22,980 bases of DNA from an uncultured Christensenellaceae bacterium (GCA_910589015.1 CAJUSA010000019.1:9620-32599), one strand, 5' to 3'; positions 5,999-13,826 are shown, numbered from the stretch's first letter. Numbers and translations are program-made. Notes: generated by a model not told the origin, from the letters alone.

Positions 5999-8413
5999 TC
6001 AATCCTCCGTTTTCGGTTTAATAAATCCGCGCTGCGAGCCATACGGTCCGAACTTGTCCGGGTATTTGCTTTTTATCCATCCGAGCTTTTCCAGCATCGC
6101 GTTTATTTGGCGCGTATCGCTTTTCAGCATCCGCGCTTCGGGTTGTTGCAAGCATTCCGTCCAGACCTCTATGGCGCAGACCTTTGTCCGTTCTACGCCG
6201 TTAGGCGAGCCTTTGAAAGTCTCCACGCTGGAGTAATATTGCATTCGTTCAAATGATGTTTTCGCCGCCCAGTCTGCGGGCAGTGGTATACTTAGGTATC
6301 TTTCGATTATGCCCTGCCGAGGGTCTTCGCTGGTGTGCTTTTCCTGCTCTCTTTGCGCGGCGGCGGCTTCTTCATCGGTCAATTCCATAATGTTCTCGCC
6401 TGCGCGGTAGAGTTCGAGAGCTTCGGCCCATACTTGATGCACCTCTTCGGCTGTCATCCCGTTCGCGCCCCACACTGTTTTTGTTCGGCGTTCCGCATTT
6501 GTATCGACTACCCAAAACCGCCTATTTCCGGTATCGTCTTCAAGGAACGAAGACTCATTTGTCGTGCCGATGAATATGCTGTGTCTACGGTTGATGGTTA
6601 CGTTTCGGGCATAAGCCTTACGGTAGGTATCCTCGGTTTTGCTTATGTAATTTTTGATTGCGTCCCTGTCGCTCTTTTTCAAAGCGGCGAGTTCGCCCAT
6701 CTCCACTATCCACGCGCCGTCGAGAGCTTCATAGCTCTCTTTGCCGCGGATTTCGGTTATCGAGTTGCTGAACCATTCCCCTGCGAGCCTTTGCACGATT
6801 AGCGTCTTTCCTATGCCTTGCTTTCCTACGATGGTCAGCATATGGTCGAATTTGCATCCGGGGTCATATATTCGTGCTATCGCGGCTATTATCGTTTTCC
6901 TTGTTACGGCTCTCACGTATGCGCAGTCTTCTGCGCCGAGGTAGTCAATCAGCAGTCGCTCTACTCTCGCGCGTCCGTCCCACGTCGTGCTTTCTATGAA
7001 TTGTTTTACGGGGTGGAACGACCGTTCCTCGAAAACGAGGGCAAGTGCATCGAGCAGTTTCCCTTTTGCTTCGATGCCGTAGACCGATTCCATATAATCG
7101 CGCAGTCCCGCGTCGTCGACGTCCGTCCACATCGCTCCGTCGCGCGGCCACGGCAGTTCGCCTTTGACCGTGCATCGGTCGCGGAAGAGGTCGCGTCCGT
7201 GTATGGCTTGCAGATTCGGGTCGTTCTGAAGGATGAGTTTCAAATTGGCAATTGTAGGCTCGTAACCGCCCGCTTTATTCGTCTTGAGCTTTTTCATCCA
7301 TTCCGCATCATCGCTGTCTTTGAAACCGTCTCCGAATTCGGCTTTCGCCTTTTGTATCTTTTCTTCGCCTATGGTGAGCTTCACGTTTTCGTCCGCTCCG
7401 ACCAGCTCCATCATTTTGCCCCAGCTCGGCAGCTTATTGACGGGTGTGCCTTCTTTCGCATCAAGGTCTTCCTCCCCGAATAAGTGAATACGCACAAGGT
7501 CAAAAGCGTTGCAAAGCTGACCGCTCGCAGGGTCTGTCGCGTGGTTGCTGTAGGCGAATTTGTCTTCATAAATCACAAGACCCGCCGCTGTGCTGCCGTT
7601 CGCATAAGTGTATCTGCCCGGCGTACTGCATTCGGTGTAAACGTCCGGAAGGAATGTCGCTATTGCATCCTCTATCGTGTAAGTTCTGCAAAATGCGCCG
7701 ATTAGTCCGGTCTTAGCGAGAGGGTCGCCTTGCTTTTCTGCGGCTTTCTTGCGCAGGCCTTTGCATCTGCTGGATTCGGGCCAGTTCGAAGTGTCGCGCC
7801 AGTCCGTGTATTTGGAAAGTACCGCATCCGGGTCTAAAATGGGCGCATCCACATACTCGAAGAAGAATTCCGCATCCTTCGACGTGCTGGGCCAGTACAT
7901 CAGCCGTGTCGGCTCGTAGGTCGTATCGTCGAAATAGTCAATCCCCAGTTCGTTTGCAACGAACCGGGCGATGGCTTCGTACTCTTCGGGTGTAACGTCA
8001 CGGCTCATCGGTATAATGAACCTAAGGCGCGGATGCTCCGGCGTATGTTTGTGCGTGGAATACGCGGCGACCGCATATGTCGTCATCAATTCCACGTCAT
8101 CCCAGAAATCGGTCGGAGCGAAGTCGGCATCCAGCGTGATTAAGCTACGCGATTGAACGTATCCGTTTCTGCGCCGTCCGTTCTTCAAAACGCCGCCTAC
8201 GAAACCACCTATGTCCTTTATTTGCGATTGGCTGTCTTTGCCCATGTTGCGGTATTCGGCAGCTGTTTCGTGCGTCCTTACGGTTTCCGAGATGCGCTCC
8301 AGCAGCTCCGACCACGTAACAGTTTTGTTTTTCCATTTTTTCTCGAAACGGTCGCGTCCTATCGCTATATGTAATTCCAGCCGTGCGCCGTTTTTTAACT
8401 TGATTTCTGCCAT
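5999..8413 (-). CDS. Replicative primase-helicase (PrimPol plus VapE/D5-like helicase)
   Basis: An 804-residue protein expected to prime and unwind phage DNA. The N-terminal third looks like an archaeo-eukaryotic primase-polymerase domain, with LDAD at 94-97, HKH at 121-123 within THKHTPEHPRLRFIIP, and YEPTRLMYWP at 166-175. The C-terminal part is a virulence-associated-E/D5-type superfamily-3 ATPase with Walker A GKQGIGKT at 530-537, Walker B around DGAWIVEMGE at 565-574, and the sensor IFIGTTNE at 613-620. GGAGA lies seven bases before the ATG, and the gene begins 12 bases after the DNA polymerase stop. Fused PrimPol-helicases of this kind replace separate DnaG/DnaB proteins in many phages of Gram-positive bacteria. 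Confidence 0.9.
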   Translation of the reverse strand: MAEIKLKNGARLELHIAIGRDRFEKKWKNKTVTWSELLERISETVRTHETAAEYRNMGKDSQSQIKDIGGFVGGVLKNGRRRNGYVQSRSLITLDADFAPTDFWDDVELMTTYAVAAYSTHKHTPEHPRLRFIIPMSRDVTPEEYEAIARFVANELGIDYFDDTTYEPTRLMYWPSTSKDAEFFFEYVDAPILDPDAVLSKYTDWRDTSNWPESSRCKGLRKKAAEKQGDPLAKTGLIGAFCRTYTIEDAIATFLPDVYTECSTPGRYTYANGSTAAGLVIYEDKFAYSNHATDPASGQLCNAFDLVRIHLFGEEDLDAKEGTPVNKLPSWGKMMELVGADENVKLTIGEEKIQKAKAEFGDGFKDSDDAEWMKKLKTNKAGGYEPTIANLKLILQNDPNLQAIHGRDLFRDRCTVKGELPWPRDGAMWTDVDDAGLRDYMESVYGIEAKGKLLDALALVFEERSFHPVKQFIESTTWDGRARVERLLIDYLGAEDCAYVRAVTRKTIIAAIARIYDPGCKFDHMLTIVGKQGIGKTLIVQRLAGEWFSNSITEIRGKESYEALDGAWIVEMGELAALKKSDRDAIKNYISKTEDTYRKAYARNVTINRRHSIFIGTTNESSFLEDDTGNRRFWVVDTNAERRTKTVWGANGMTAEEVHQVWAEALELYRAGENIMELTDEEAAAAQREQEKHTSEDPRQGIIERYLSIPLPADWAAKTSFERMQYYSSVETFKGSPNGVERTKVCAIEVWTECLQQPEARMLKSDTRQINAMLEKLGWIKSKYPDKFGPYGSQRGFIKPKTED

Positions 8414-8425
8414 CGCTTGTCTCCG

Positions 8426-10411
8426 TCAATCTTTTTTGTAGTAAGTCGTTAGGTATCCCTCGGCGTTCAGCGGTAGTCCTTTCAGCCATTCAACGTCTTT
8501 AAGCCGCATAATGTCGCGTATGCGCTCCATATCGGTTTCCGCGCTGTCTCGGTCGACCTCTACGATTACTTCGTCGTGAACGTGAAATTGCGGGGTGTAG
8601 CCTGCCTTATCCAGTCTCAGCATTGCCGCTCCGAGACAGTCTCTCGCTACAGCTTGCGTGATGTTTTCGGTTATCTTGCCGCCGTAGGTGTCCACGGTTT
8701 CCCATTTCTTCGTTTCGGGTGTCTGCCCCATGTATTTGATTGAGCTTCGCATTCCGATACGCTCTATTCGCGCTTTTTGGTATGCGAGAGCGCGTCCGGA
8801 CGGAAGTGTGATGTATAGCGTTCCGTCCAGCATCTGAAAAGTGATGCCGTGCTGGATTGTTATGCATACGCCGGGGTGCGCTATGGCCTTTTTTGCCGAG
8901 TTCTCCGTCGTTCGCCACAATTCCGTTATTTTGCTGTTGCTTCCCCGCCATACGTTGACGATGTGCTGCATTTCGTCTTCGGTCAGTCCCATCGCCTCGC
9001 CACCCATTTTCTTCATTGCGCCGACCGCGCCTTGATAGCCGAGGGCAAGTTCGGCGACCTTTCCTTTTTTCCTAAGTGGACTGTCTTTCGTGATTTCCTC
9101 TATCGGAACATTGAACATTTGGCTTGCCGATGCCTCGTATATTTTGCCGTGTGTCCGGAATACCTCCAGCCGCCACTCTTCGCCTGCCAGCCACGCTATG
9201 ACGCGGGCCTCGATGGCTGAATAGTCGGCAACGGCGAACGTCCTTCCTTTTCGCGCTATGAAGCTCGTTCGTATTAACTGGCTGAATAAATCCATAGGCG
9301 ACTCATACAGAATTTCCAAAAGGTCGAAATCTCCGTCTCTGACTATCTGATGCACGAGGTCAAGGTCTTTCAGCTTGTTCTGCGGTAGGTTCTGTAATTG
9401 CACGATGCGTCCTGCCCACCGTCCCGTTCTCTCTGCTCCGTAGAATTGAAGCATTCCGCGTATGCGTTTGTCGTGGCATAATGCCCGCGCCATCGCGTCG
9501 TACTTGGCCACGCTGGTCTTTCCGAGTTCCTGCCTTATCTGCATAAATTCCACCACGTCGGGTTCGCTTTCTCTGCATTCGCTTATCAGCTGTTTTACGC
9601 CGTCCTTATCAAGTGAAGGCGGGTCAAGGTGTTTCGACCTTAGCCACTTGCGGATTTGCTGAAAACTCGACGGATTATCTATTCCGCTTATTTGTCGGGC
9701 GCGGGTTTCGAGTCTATCGGAATACCGCTCCGAATAATGAAGGATATTTTCTACGAGCGTGGTGTCTATCAGAACACCGCCCTCGTTTATTTTCTGGTCT
9801 AAGCACCACAGTGCGTGTTCTTCCGGTATGGTCTCCGGTGCGGATTCCATAACGTGGAATATGGCTCGTTCGGTTACCACGTCTTGTTTGTTGTACTCTT
9901 TATACAACGCCCATTTTTCCGGTTCATGGCGCGGAAGATTTCGCGTCCGTCTGCCATTCGTCTTCGTAGGGGCGCAGGGCCTCGAAAAGTACATAATAAG
10001 TCGTTTGCCGATTGCCATTTTCTTTTCGTCCTCTTTTAGTCCGAGGGCGTTGCCCACATCTGCGAGGCTCCGAGGCAAGCCGAGCGTGGAGGCTCTGACC
10101 GCCGTGCATTCCCATTGCGCCGGGTCCATATAGATATCCAGCCATTTGGTGAGACACGTTCTCTCGAAGTTCGCGTTGTGCGCGATTTTTATGACATGGG
10201 GATTTGCCAAGTCGGCGAGAACCTTTGAAGGGAGGCTCTCGCCGCAGGCAAAGTCCACAACGTCGACGGGGTCGTCGTTGTAGGCATACGCGAAGAGTAG
10301 AACCTCAAATGCGGGGTCATCCACGTAGCGGTACACCCCGCACGTCTTGAGGTCGGTCTCCGAGTATGTCTCGATGTCGATAAAAAGTTTTTTATCCGAA
10401 GATGTCGTCAT
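8426..10411 (-). CDS. Family-A DNA polymerase (phage PolA type)
   Basis: A 661-residue replicative polymerase. The proofreading 3'-5' exonuclease domain is present (DIE at 12-14, HNANFE near 78, and the later YNKQDVVTE Asp). The polymerase palm and fingers follow: motif A ADYSAIEAR near 395-403, motif B with the RKKGKVAELALGYQG helix near 446-461, and motif C HVHDEV at about 610-615. No 5'-nuclease domain is present, as usual in phage enzymes. The ATG at 10409-10411 is the last possible start before the conserved exonuclease strand. It lies inside the end of the DUF2815 gene (20-base overlap) without a clear Shine-Dalgarno, so expression probably depends on translational coupling. The longer frame to 10462 is only the shadow of the Asp-rich tail of DUF2815. 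Confidence 0.95.
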   Translation of the reverse strand: MTTSSDKKLFIDIETYSETDLKTCGVYRYVDDPAFEVLLFAYAYNDDPVDVVDFACGESLPSKVLADLANPHVIKIAHNANFERTCLTKWLDIYMDPAQWECTAVRASTLGLPRSLADVGNALGLKEDEKKMAIGKRLIMYFSRPCAPTKTNGRRTRNLPRHEPEKWALYKEYNKQDVVTERAIFHVMESAPETIPEEHALWCLDQKINEGGVLIDTTLVENILHYSERYSDRLETRARQISGIDNPSSFQQIRKWLRSKHLDPPSLDKDGVKQLISECRESEPDVVEFMQIRQELGKTSVAKYDAMARALCHDKRIRGMLQFYGAERTGRWAGRIVQLQNLPQNKLKDLDLVHQIVRDGDFDLLEILYESPMDLFSQLIRTSFIARKGRTFAVADYSAIEARVIAWLAGEEWRLEVFRTHGKIYEASASQMFNVPIEEITKDSPLRKKGKVAELALGYQGAVGAMKKMGGEAMGLTEDEMQHIVNVWRGSNSKITELWRTTENSAKKAIAHPGVCITIQHGITFQMLDGTLYITLPSGRALAYQKARIERIGMRSSIKYMGQTPETKKWETVDTYGGKITENITQAVARDCLGAAMLRLDKAGYTPQFHVHDEVIVEVDRDSAETDMERIRDIMRLKDVEWLKGLPLNAEGYLTTYYKKD

Positions 10412-10964
10412 CGTCGTCGTCGAAGTCGTCGCCGAAGCCATCGCCGAAATCGTCCTCCGCACGGCTACGCCCGCTGAGAGGTTCGCCGTCTTTGAGTTTC
10501 TGCACGTTGTTCAGTCCCGCCGCTACGCCGTTGCTACCGCTGGTGTTGAACGGATAGAAGTTGACCGCTACGCGGCCGTAGCAGCCGGAGTATACCTCTT
10601 CCGCGTCGAGTATCGGTTGTACGTTCTTGTCGACGATGCCGGGTTTCGTTTTGCTGGAACAGTTGAAGAAGTAACTGTTTTCGAAGGCCTCGTCGTCGGG
10701 GCGTTCCTCGTCGCCGTCGCGCAGGGGCAGTTTGAGTTTTGCGGGAATTTTCCCTTTCCACTTTGCGGTCTTACCCTGCTCTTTGGCGGTCTCCACGGCG
10801 GCGTTGATTGCCGCTATCGTCTTCTTGTCCGATTTCGGGATGATGATGCAGACGCTGTATTTTTCGTCGCTGCTGTCGTCCATCGCCGAGGGTTCGAAGA
10901 TATGTACGTAAGAGAAACGCACCAGTCCCGTTACCACTTTGGTGTTTGCTTCGTTGTTTGCCAT
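10392..10964 (-). CDS. DUF2815 single-stranded DNA-binding protein
   Basis: A 190-residue protein of the DUF2815 family, an OB-fold ssDNA-binding protein comparable to T7 gp2.5. Family features are the N-terminal TGLVRFSYVHIFEP strand pair, KYSVCIIIPKSDKKTI, LPLRDGDEE, YFFNCSSKTKPGIVD and GCYGRVAVNFYPFNTSGSNGVAAGLNNVQ. The protein ends in an acidic tail (GDDFDDDDDDIFG), the typical SSB interaction tail that recruits polymerase and helicase. AAGGAG sits eight bases before the ATG. It overlaps the DNA polymerase gene, consistent with the two working together at the fork. Confidence 0.92.
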   Translation of the reverse strand: MANNEANTKVVTGLVRFSYVHIFEPSAMDDSSDEKYSVCIIIPKSDKKTIAAINAAVETAKEQGKTAKWKGKIPAKLKLPLRDGDEERPDDEAFENSYFFNCSSKTKPGIVDKNVQPILDAEEVYSGCYGRVAVNFYPFNTSGSNGVAAGLNNVQKLKDGEPLSGRSRAEDDFGDGFGDDFDDDDDDIFG

Positions 10965-10978
10965 TTTTATAAGTCTCC

Positions 10979-11350
10979 TTATTGATATTTTCTCGCACAG
11001 TTGACTCGGTGCGGAACGAGTTCAAGATTGGACTGGCGGTTATTCCGCTTGTCTCGGTTTAGGTGGTCGATGGAGAGGTGTATATCTCTCAGCTTTCGGG
11101 TATTAGGCGGGATGGTGTTCCCGTTGCAATCTCCGAAAAATTCAACCACCTTTATGTGTGTGAACGGTCGGACTCTTTCGCCGTGAACCGTGAAGTCCGG
11201 GCGAAGGTATCCCGATGAGTTCGGTTGCTGGGCGAGGATTCGATTGCTTTTCTTTGAATACCACCGCCCCATATTGCTGACAAAATATTCGTCATAGGCT
11301 TCTGCCCATTGTTCGTTCGGCAAGTGTCGCGCCTTTACGGGGGACTTCAT
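10979..11350 (-). CDS. HNH homing endonuclease (NUMOD4-HNH type)
   Basis: A 123-residue free-standing HNH endonuclease. The N-terminal WAEAYDEYFVSNMGRWYSK stretch matches the NUMOD4 DNA-binding motif. The nuclease core is seen in THIKVVEFFG followed by SIDHLNRDKRNNRQSNLELV, which contains the His-Asn-Asn pattern. Such genes are mobile and usually sit between unrelated phage genes, here between the DUF2800 C-terminal half and DUF2815. The ribosome site is a G8 tract (11355-11362) four bases from the ATG. Codons 4-5 contain CCCCC (11339-11343), which could pair with the G run and place the start codon in a loop. Confidence 0.88.
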   Translation of the reverse strand: MKSPVKARHLPNEQWAEAYDEYFVSNMGRWYSKKSNRILAQQPNSSGYLRPDFTVHGERVRPFTHIKVVEFFGDCNGNTIPPNTRKLRDIHLSIDHLNRDKRNNRQSNLELVPHRVNCARKYQ

Positions 11351-11354
11351 TACA

Positions 11355-11362
11355 CCCCCCCC
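11355..11362. repeat. Homopolymer tract C8 (G8) at HNH ribosome site
   Basis: Eight G on the minus strand directly after the TAA of the DUF2800 C-terminal half. With the preceding AA they form the only Shine-Dalgarno candidate of the HNH gene, so a change in length would alter spacing and strength rather than frame. Confidence 0.85.
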
Positions 11363-11824
11363 TTAGTTCGGGATATCGTCGGCGAAGTCGTCGGCGGCCG
11401 AGCTTTTGTAAGGTTCGCGCGAGTCGCTTTCGGGAACGAGAACGGGTGCGCCTTGCGGCTTCTCTACGAATTTGCCTACCAGTGCCGTGAAGTTCTTTTT
11501 TCCTACGAGAGCTTCGAGCTTCGTCAGACTCTGCAGTTTCCGTTCGAAGAGCAATTCTTCGGCGTAGCCGGCCGCTGTCAAGGCTTTGACCGCACCGTCC
11601 TCGTCCGTAATCTTGCGCCGCGTGATGCCTTCGACGACTTTGTATCCGCTGTATATCTCGCCTGCCAGTGCCTGTTTGAGGGCGTAATCCTGAACCTTTT
11701 TCGCCCAGTCGATGAGTTCATCGAGCAGAGGGAGCAGTTGCTCAATCTCGCCCTTGGAGAGCAGGTCGGGGTCTTTCAGCGTCTTTTCGTCGAGCTGCAT
11801 TGTTGTCTTGGTTTGTTTTGCCAT
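11363..11824 (-). CDS. DUF2800 protein, C-terminal half (split gene)
   Basis: A 153-residue protein that matches what is normally the C-terminal third of a DUF2800 protein: LLSKGEIEQLLPLLDELIDWAKKVQDYALKQAL, YSGYKVVEGITRRKITDEDGAVKALTAAGY, LEALVGKKNFTALVGKFVEKPQGAPVLVPESDSR, and an acidic end. It has its own AGGAGG seven bases before the ATG. The TAA of the N-terminal half immediately precedes this ATG in the same frame. The first 20 residues (MAKQTKTTMQLDEKTLKDP) look like added linker. Both halves probably associate into one functional protein. The split is unusual for the family. Confidence 0.82.
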   Translation of the reverse strand: MAKQTKTTMQLDEKTLKDPDLLSKGEIEQLLPLLDELIDWAKKVQDYALKQALAGEIYSGYKVVEGITRRKITDEDGAVKALTAAGYAEELLFERKLQSLTKLEALVGKKNFTALVGKFVEKPQGAPVLVPESDSREPYKSSAADDFADDIPN

Positions 11825-12583
11825 TTAGTTTCCTCCTAAAATTTCGGATATTTTTCCGAGCAAGTATCCGGCTCTTGCTCTACACGCTGCCTTTGCTTTG
11901 CAGAATTTGCATTGTGCGCCAGTCGCGTATTCGCGCGTCGAGTTCGCGGCTTTGTCGGCTCTCGGCTTCAATACACCGTCTGCCCATTCGAGTAAATCTT
12001 CCACGGGCATCGTCTCCGTGCTGATGTTGTTGATTCGCGGCTGGACTATATGCATCGTGACCGTTTTGAGGTTGTCGTAGATGCACTCCATTTCCTGCAA
12101 AAAGCCGAGTGCGTATGCCCGCATCTGAGAATTGTTTTCGGCGTTGACCGGGACGCCCTTTCCGTATTTGAAGTCCACGATGTGAAGGTCATCCCCACCT
12201 ACGGCGCAAAAGTCGACCGTTCCGAAAGCATCCGGCACCCAGCGGTCAAACCGTACCCGTTGTTCGATGTACGCTCGCGCTTGATGTCCGTCCAGTTGCA
12301 TCGTCTCGACGATGTTCTTGCAATACTCCACGTATCGTCCCGTGAATTGCCACATTTCGGGCGAGGTCGTTTCTTTGAGGACATTAACCCTTTCGCGTTT
12401 CTTCGCGTCCGTGGGGTCGAATTCTGCCCTCAGACGCGCCTCTGCGACTGCGTGGGCGGTTGTGCCTTCTTCGGCGTAAACGCTGCCCTCGTCTTCGAAG
12501 AGGTCTTCAAGGATTACGCTCCCCGGACACGCCATCCAGCGACCGGAGCCGCTTGCGCTTAACTTTGCGTGAACGTCGGGCAT
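11825..12583 (-). CDS. DUF2800 PD-(D/E)XK nuclease-like protein, N-terminal half
   Basis: A 252-residue protein with the Cas4/RecB-like layout. SGSGRWMACPGS contains Cys19, TTAHAVAE contains His44, FGTVDF contains Asp124, IVDFKYGKG provides Asp137 and Lys139, and NSQMRAYALGF carries the QxxxY motif. The C-terminal cysteines QCKFCKAKAAC (225, 228, 234) with Cys19 would hold a 4Fe-4S cluster. DUF2800 proteins sit in phage replication/recombination modules and are thought to be nucleases. The frame ends in TAA after GGN, where relatives continue; that continuation is the next gene. The ATG overlaps the preceding stop (TAATG) with AAAGGAAC upstream. Confidence 0.88.
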   Translation of the reverse strand: MPDVHAKLSASGSGRWMACPGSVILEDLFEDEGSVYAEEGTTAHAVAEARLRAEFDPTDAKKRERVNVLKETTSPEMWQFTGRYVEYCKNIVETMQLDGHQARAYIEQRVRFDRWVPDAFGTVDFCAVGGDDLHIVDFKYGKGVPVNAENNSQMRAYALGFLQEMECIYDNLKTVTMHIVQPRINNISTETMPVEDLLEWADGVLKPRADKAANSTREYATGAQCKFCKAKAACRARAGYLLGKISEILGGN

Positions 12584-13050
12584 TAGAGCAGTTCCTTTAA
12601 TTTCTCGGCGAATTCATCCCACTTGTCTGCCGGAAGCGCGGAGATGTTCTTTGCCGAGTAAGCGTTCAGCAACGCTTTTACTTTGTCGATGCTGCCCGTC
12701 TTCGTCTTAACGTCTGCGGCGAGTGCGCGTATCTCTTCCTGCGTAACTTTCGGCTTGTCCTTTTTGCCTGCGCTCACGCCGTCAGAAACGGGCTTTGTCG
12801 CCTTTTTAGATGCGGGGGCGGGTGTTTCCTCTACCGCATCCGTACCGCCGTTTTCTTCGGCATACATCGCTTCGAGAGCCTCACGCTTTTGCTCTTCCGT
12901 CCACTCGTCTTCGTCCGTCGCGTCGGCTGCGCTGTTTACGGTCGTCACGATAGTGGTCGCGTTCTTTTTGCTTTCGCCAAGTGCGGCGATGAGCCTGTTC
13001 AGTATGCTGTGCGTTCGCTCATCGAGCGAAATTGTTACTTTAATTTCCAT
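12583..13050 (-). CDS. Hypothetical phage protein with C-terminal helical module
   Basis: A 155-residue protein. The N-terminal 30 residues (MEIKVTISLDERTHSILNRLIAAL) look like a short strand-helix unit. The middle is acidic, then Pro/Ala/Lys-rich and probably disordered (about 50-100). The last 55 residues (VTQEEIRALAADVKT through KWDEFAEKLKELL) form a helical module often seen at the end of phage proteins encoded beside recombination or DUF2800 genes. The ATG at 13048-13050 is chosen for its ACAGGAG site; the 61 extra codons of the longer frame run across the gap upstream. The gene overlaps the DUF2800 start by one base. Function unknown. Confidence 0.75.
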   Translation of the reverse strand: MEIKVTISLDERTHSILNRLIAALGESKKNATTIVTTVNSAADATDEDEWTEEQKREALEAMYAEENGGTDAVEETPAPASKKATKPVSDGVSAGKKDKPKVTQEEIRALAADVKTKTGSIDKVKALLNAYSAKNISALPADKWDEFAEKLKELL

Positions 13051-13083
13051 AATTTTAACTCCTGTCGAATTTTGATTTTTAAG

Positions 13084-13113
13084 ACCCTTTGTCGTTATTC
13101 CAGAGCCTTTGTC
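13084..13113. repeat. Direct repeat CCTTTGTCG with 21-bp period
   Basis: The 9-mer CCTTTGTCG occurs at 13084-13092 and 13105-13113 in the 92-base gap between the zinc-ribbon gene and the next gene. A 21-bp period equals two helical turns, which would suit a regulator, but two copies are weak evidence and no promoter is clear. Nothing else was found in this gap. Confidence 0.4.
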
Positions 13114-13142
13114 GAATGATGGTTTTCTTTGTAAAAATTTGC

Positions 13143-13337
13143 TTATCTTGCGTTTTCCGTGTATCCGCATTCCGGACATTGCCAGACGCCGGCCTCTTCG
13201 TCGTACTCCATATCTGCATCGCAGTTCGGACACGTCATCGCTTGTTCACCTCCTTTCGGTTTCGGTTCGAACAGTAGCGTGTATAATTCGTCGAGCCACC
13301 GTCCGACCTCTGCCGGTATTTCCTGTCCTTTAGTCAT
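13143..13337 (-). CDS. Small zinc-ribbon protein
   Basis: A 64-residue protein ending in a zinc ribbon (CPNCDADMEY...WQCPECGYTENAR, with CPNC and CPEC knuckles 15 residues apart). The first 33 residues form a helix-rich leader (AEVGRWLDELYTLLFEP). The ATG at 13335-13337 has AAAGGAGGTGG 12 bases upstream. A second in-frame ATG (13236-13238), directly before CPNC, has an equally strong AAAGGAGGTG site 10 bases upstream, so a 31-residue ribbon-only form may also be made. It lies downstream of the fourth operator copy. It could be a regulator or a small DNA/RNA-binding accessory; the exact role is unknown. Confidence 0.72.
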   Translation of the reverse strand: MTKGQEIPAEVGRWLDELYTLLFEPKPKGGEQAMTCPNCDADMEYDEEAGVWQCPECGYTENAR

Positions 13338-13368
13338 TGCCGCGAACCACCTCCTTTATTATTGTTTT

Positions 13369-13385
13369 GTGGTCTGTAAGTCCAC
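13369..13385. promoter_or_regulatory. Repressor operator copy O4 inside the early operon
   Basis: GTGGTC-TGTAA-GTCCAC, with TTTT before and TTTG after, matches the three operators of the lysogeny switch at all but one base of the two half-sites. It lies between the XRE gene stop and the zinc-ribbon gene, about 7.4 kb from the switch. Only a weak minus-strand promoter (TGGACT, 17 bp, TAATAA) overlaps it. Confidence 0.7.
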
Positions 13386-13402
13386 TTTGTCGGCAAAAAA
13401 AT

Positions 13403-13606
13403 TTACTGCTCTATCGTCAGCAAATCTAACGGCTTAATCCCGTAGATTTCCGCGATTTGCGCGACCGTATCAACGCGCATAACCGTTCTACCCTTGAGGT
13501 AACTGCGCAACGTGGCCGGGACGATTCCCAGCTTTTCAGCGAGGACATCCTGCGTGTCGCCGTGTTCGGCCATAAGTCCTTTTATCTTTGCTACATTTAC
13601 CTGCAT
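13403..13606 (-). CDS. Small XRE/Cro-type helix-turn-helix regulator
   Basis: A 67-residue protein that is almost entirely a Cro/CI helix-turn-helix domain: TQDVLAEKLGIVPATLRSYLKG is helix 2, turn and helix 3, followed by RVDTVAQIAEIYGIKPLDLL. This size fits Cro-like or excisionase-like phage regulators. AGGAGGTAAAG is well placed before the ATG at 13604-13606. It lies deep in the early operon with an operator copy just beyond its stop, so it may act on that site or on the late switch. Its target is unknown; a second-layer repressor of early transcription is one possibility. Confidence 0.82.
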   Translation of the reverse strand: MQVNVAKIKGLMAEHGDTQDVLAEKLGIVPATLRSYLKGRTVMRVDTVAQIAEIYGIKPLDLLTIEQ

Positions 13607-13619
13607 TCATCTTTACCTC

Positions 13620-13826
13620 CTATTTAGATTCCGTTCTGCTTTGGTATTCAGCCACCGCCGTGAAAAGGTCTTTGTAGTAGCTGCCCCATGTCCAGCTCCC
13701 GTCCGGTTCAACGGGACTTGGCGCGATTATGTATTCGTTGCGTTCGACGGCTGCTATCAGCATAAAGCCTTTGCGCTCATCGAGCAGAATGCATTTTCCG
13801 CATCCTTTGTTGTAGAACTCAGCCAT
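13620..13826 (-). CDS. Hypothetical protein (68 aa)
   Basis: A 68-residue protein of unknown function. It contains GCGKCILLDERKGFMLIAAVERNEYIIAP and WTWGSYYKDLFTAVAEYQ, giving a strand-rich core with an aromatic segment and a short C-terminal helix. It starts within the last codons of the methyltransferase C-terminal half (8-base overlap) behind AAGGAGGTG, so translation is coupled. It may be an accessory of the neighbouring methyltransferase, but this rests only on position. Confidence 0.7.
   Translation of the reverse strand: MAEFYNKGCGKCILLDERKGFMLIAAVERNEYIIAPSPVEPDGSWTWGSYYKDLFTAVAEYQSRTESK

Noticed and set aside
6818..7483. Plus-strand open frame of 221 codons
   Set aside because: Antisense to the primase-helicase with no ribosome site or family pattern.
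10347..10985. Plus-strand open frame of 212 codons, rich in Val and Ala
   Set aside because: It mirrors the Asp-rich DUF2815 gene on the other strand; composition and lack of start signal show it is a shadow.
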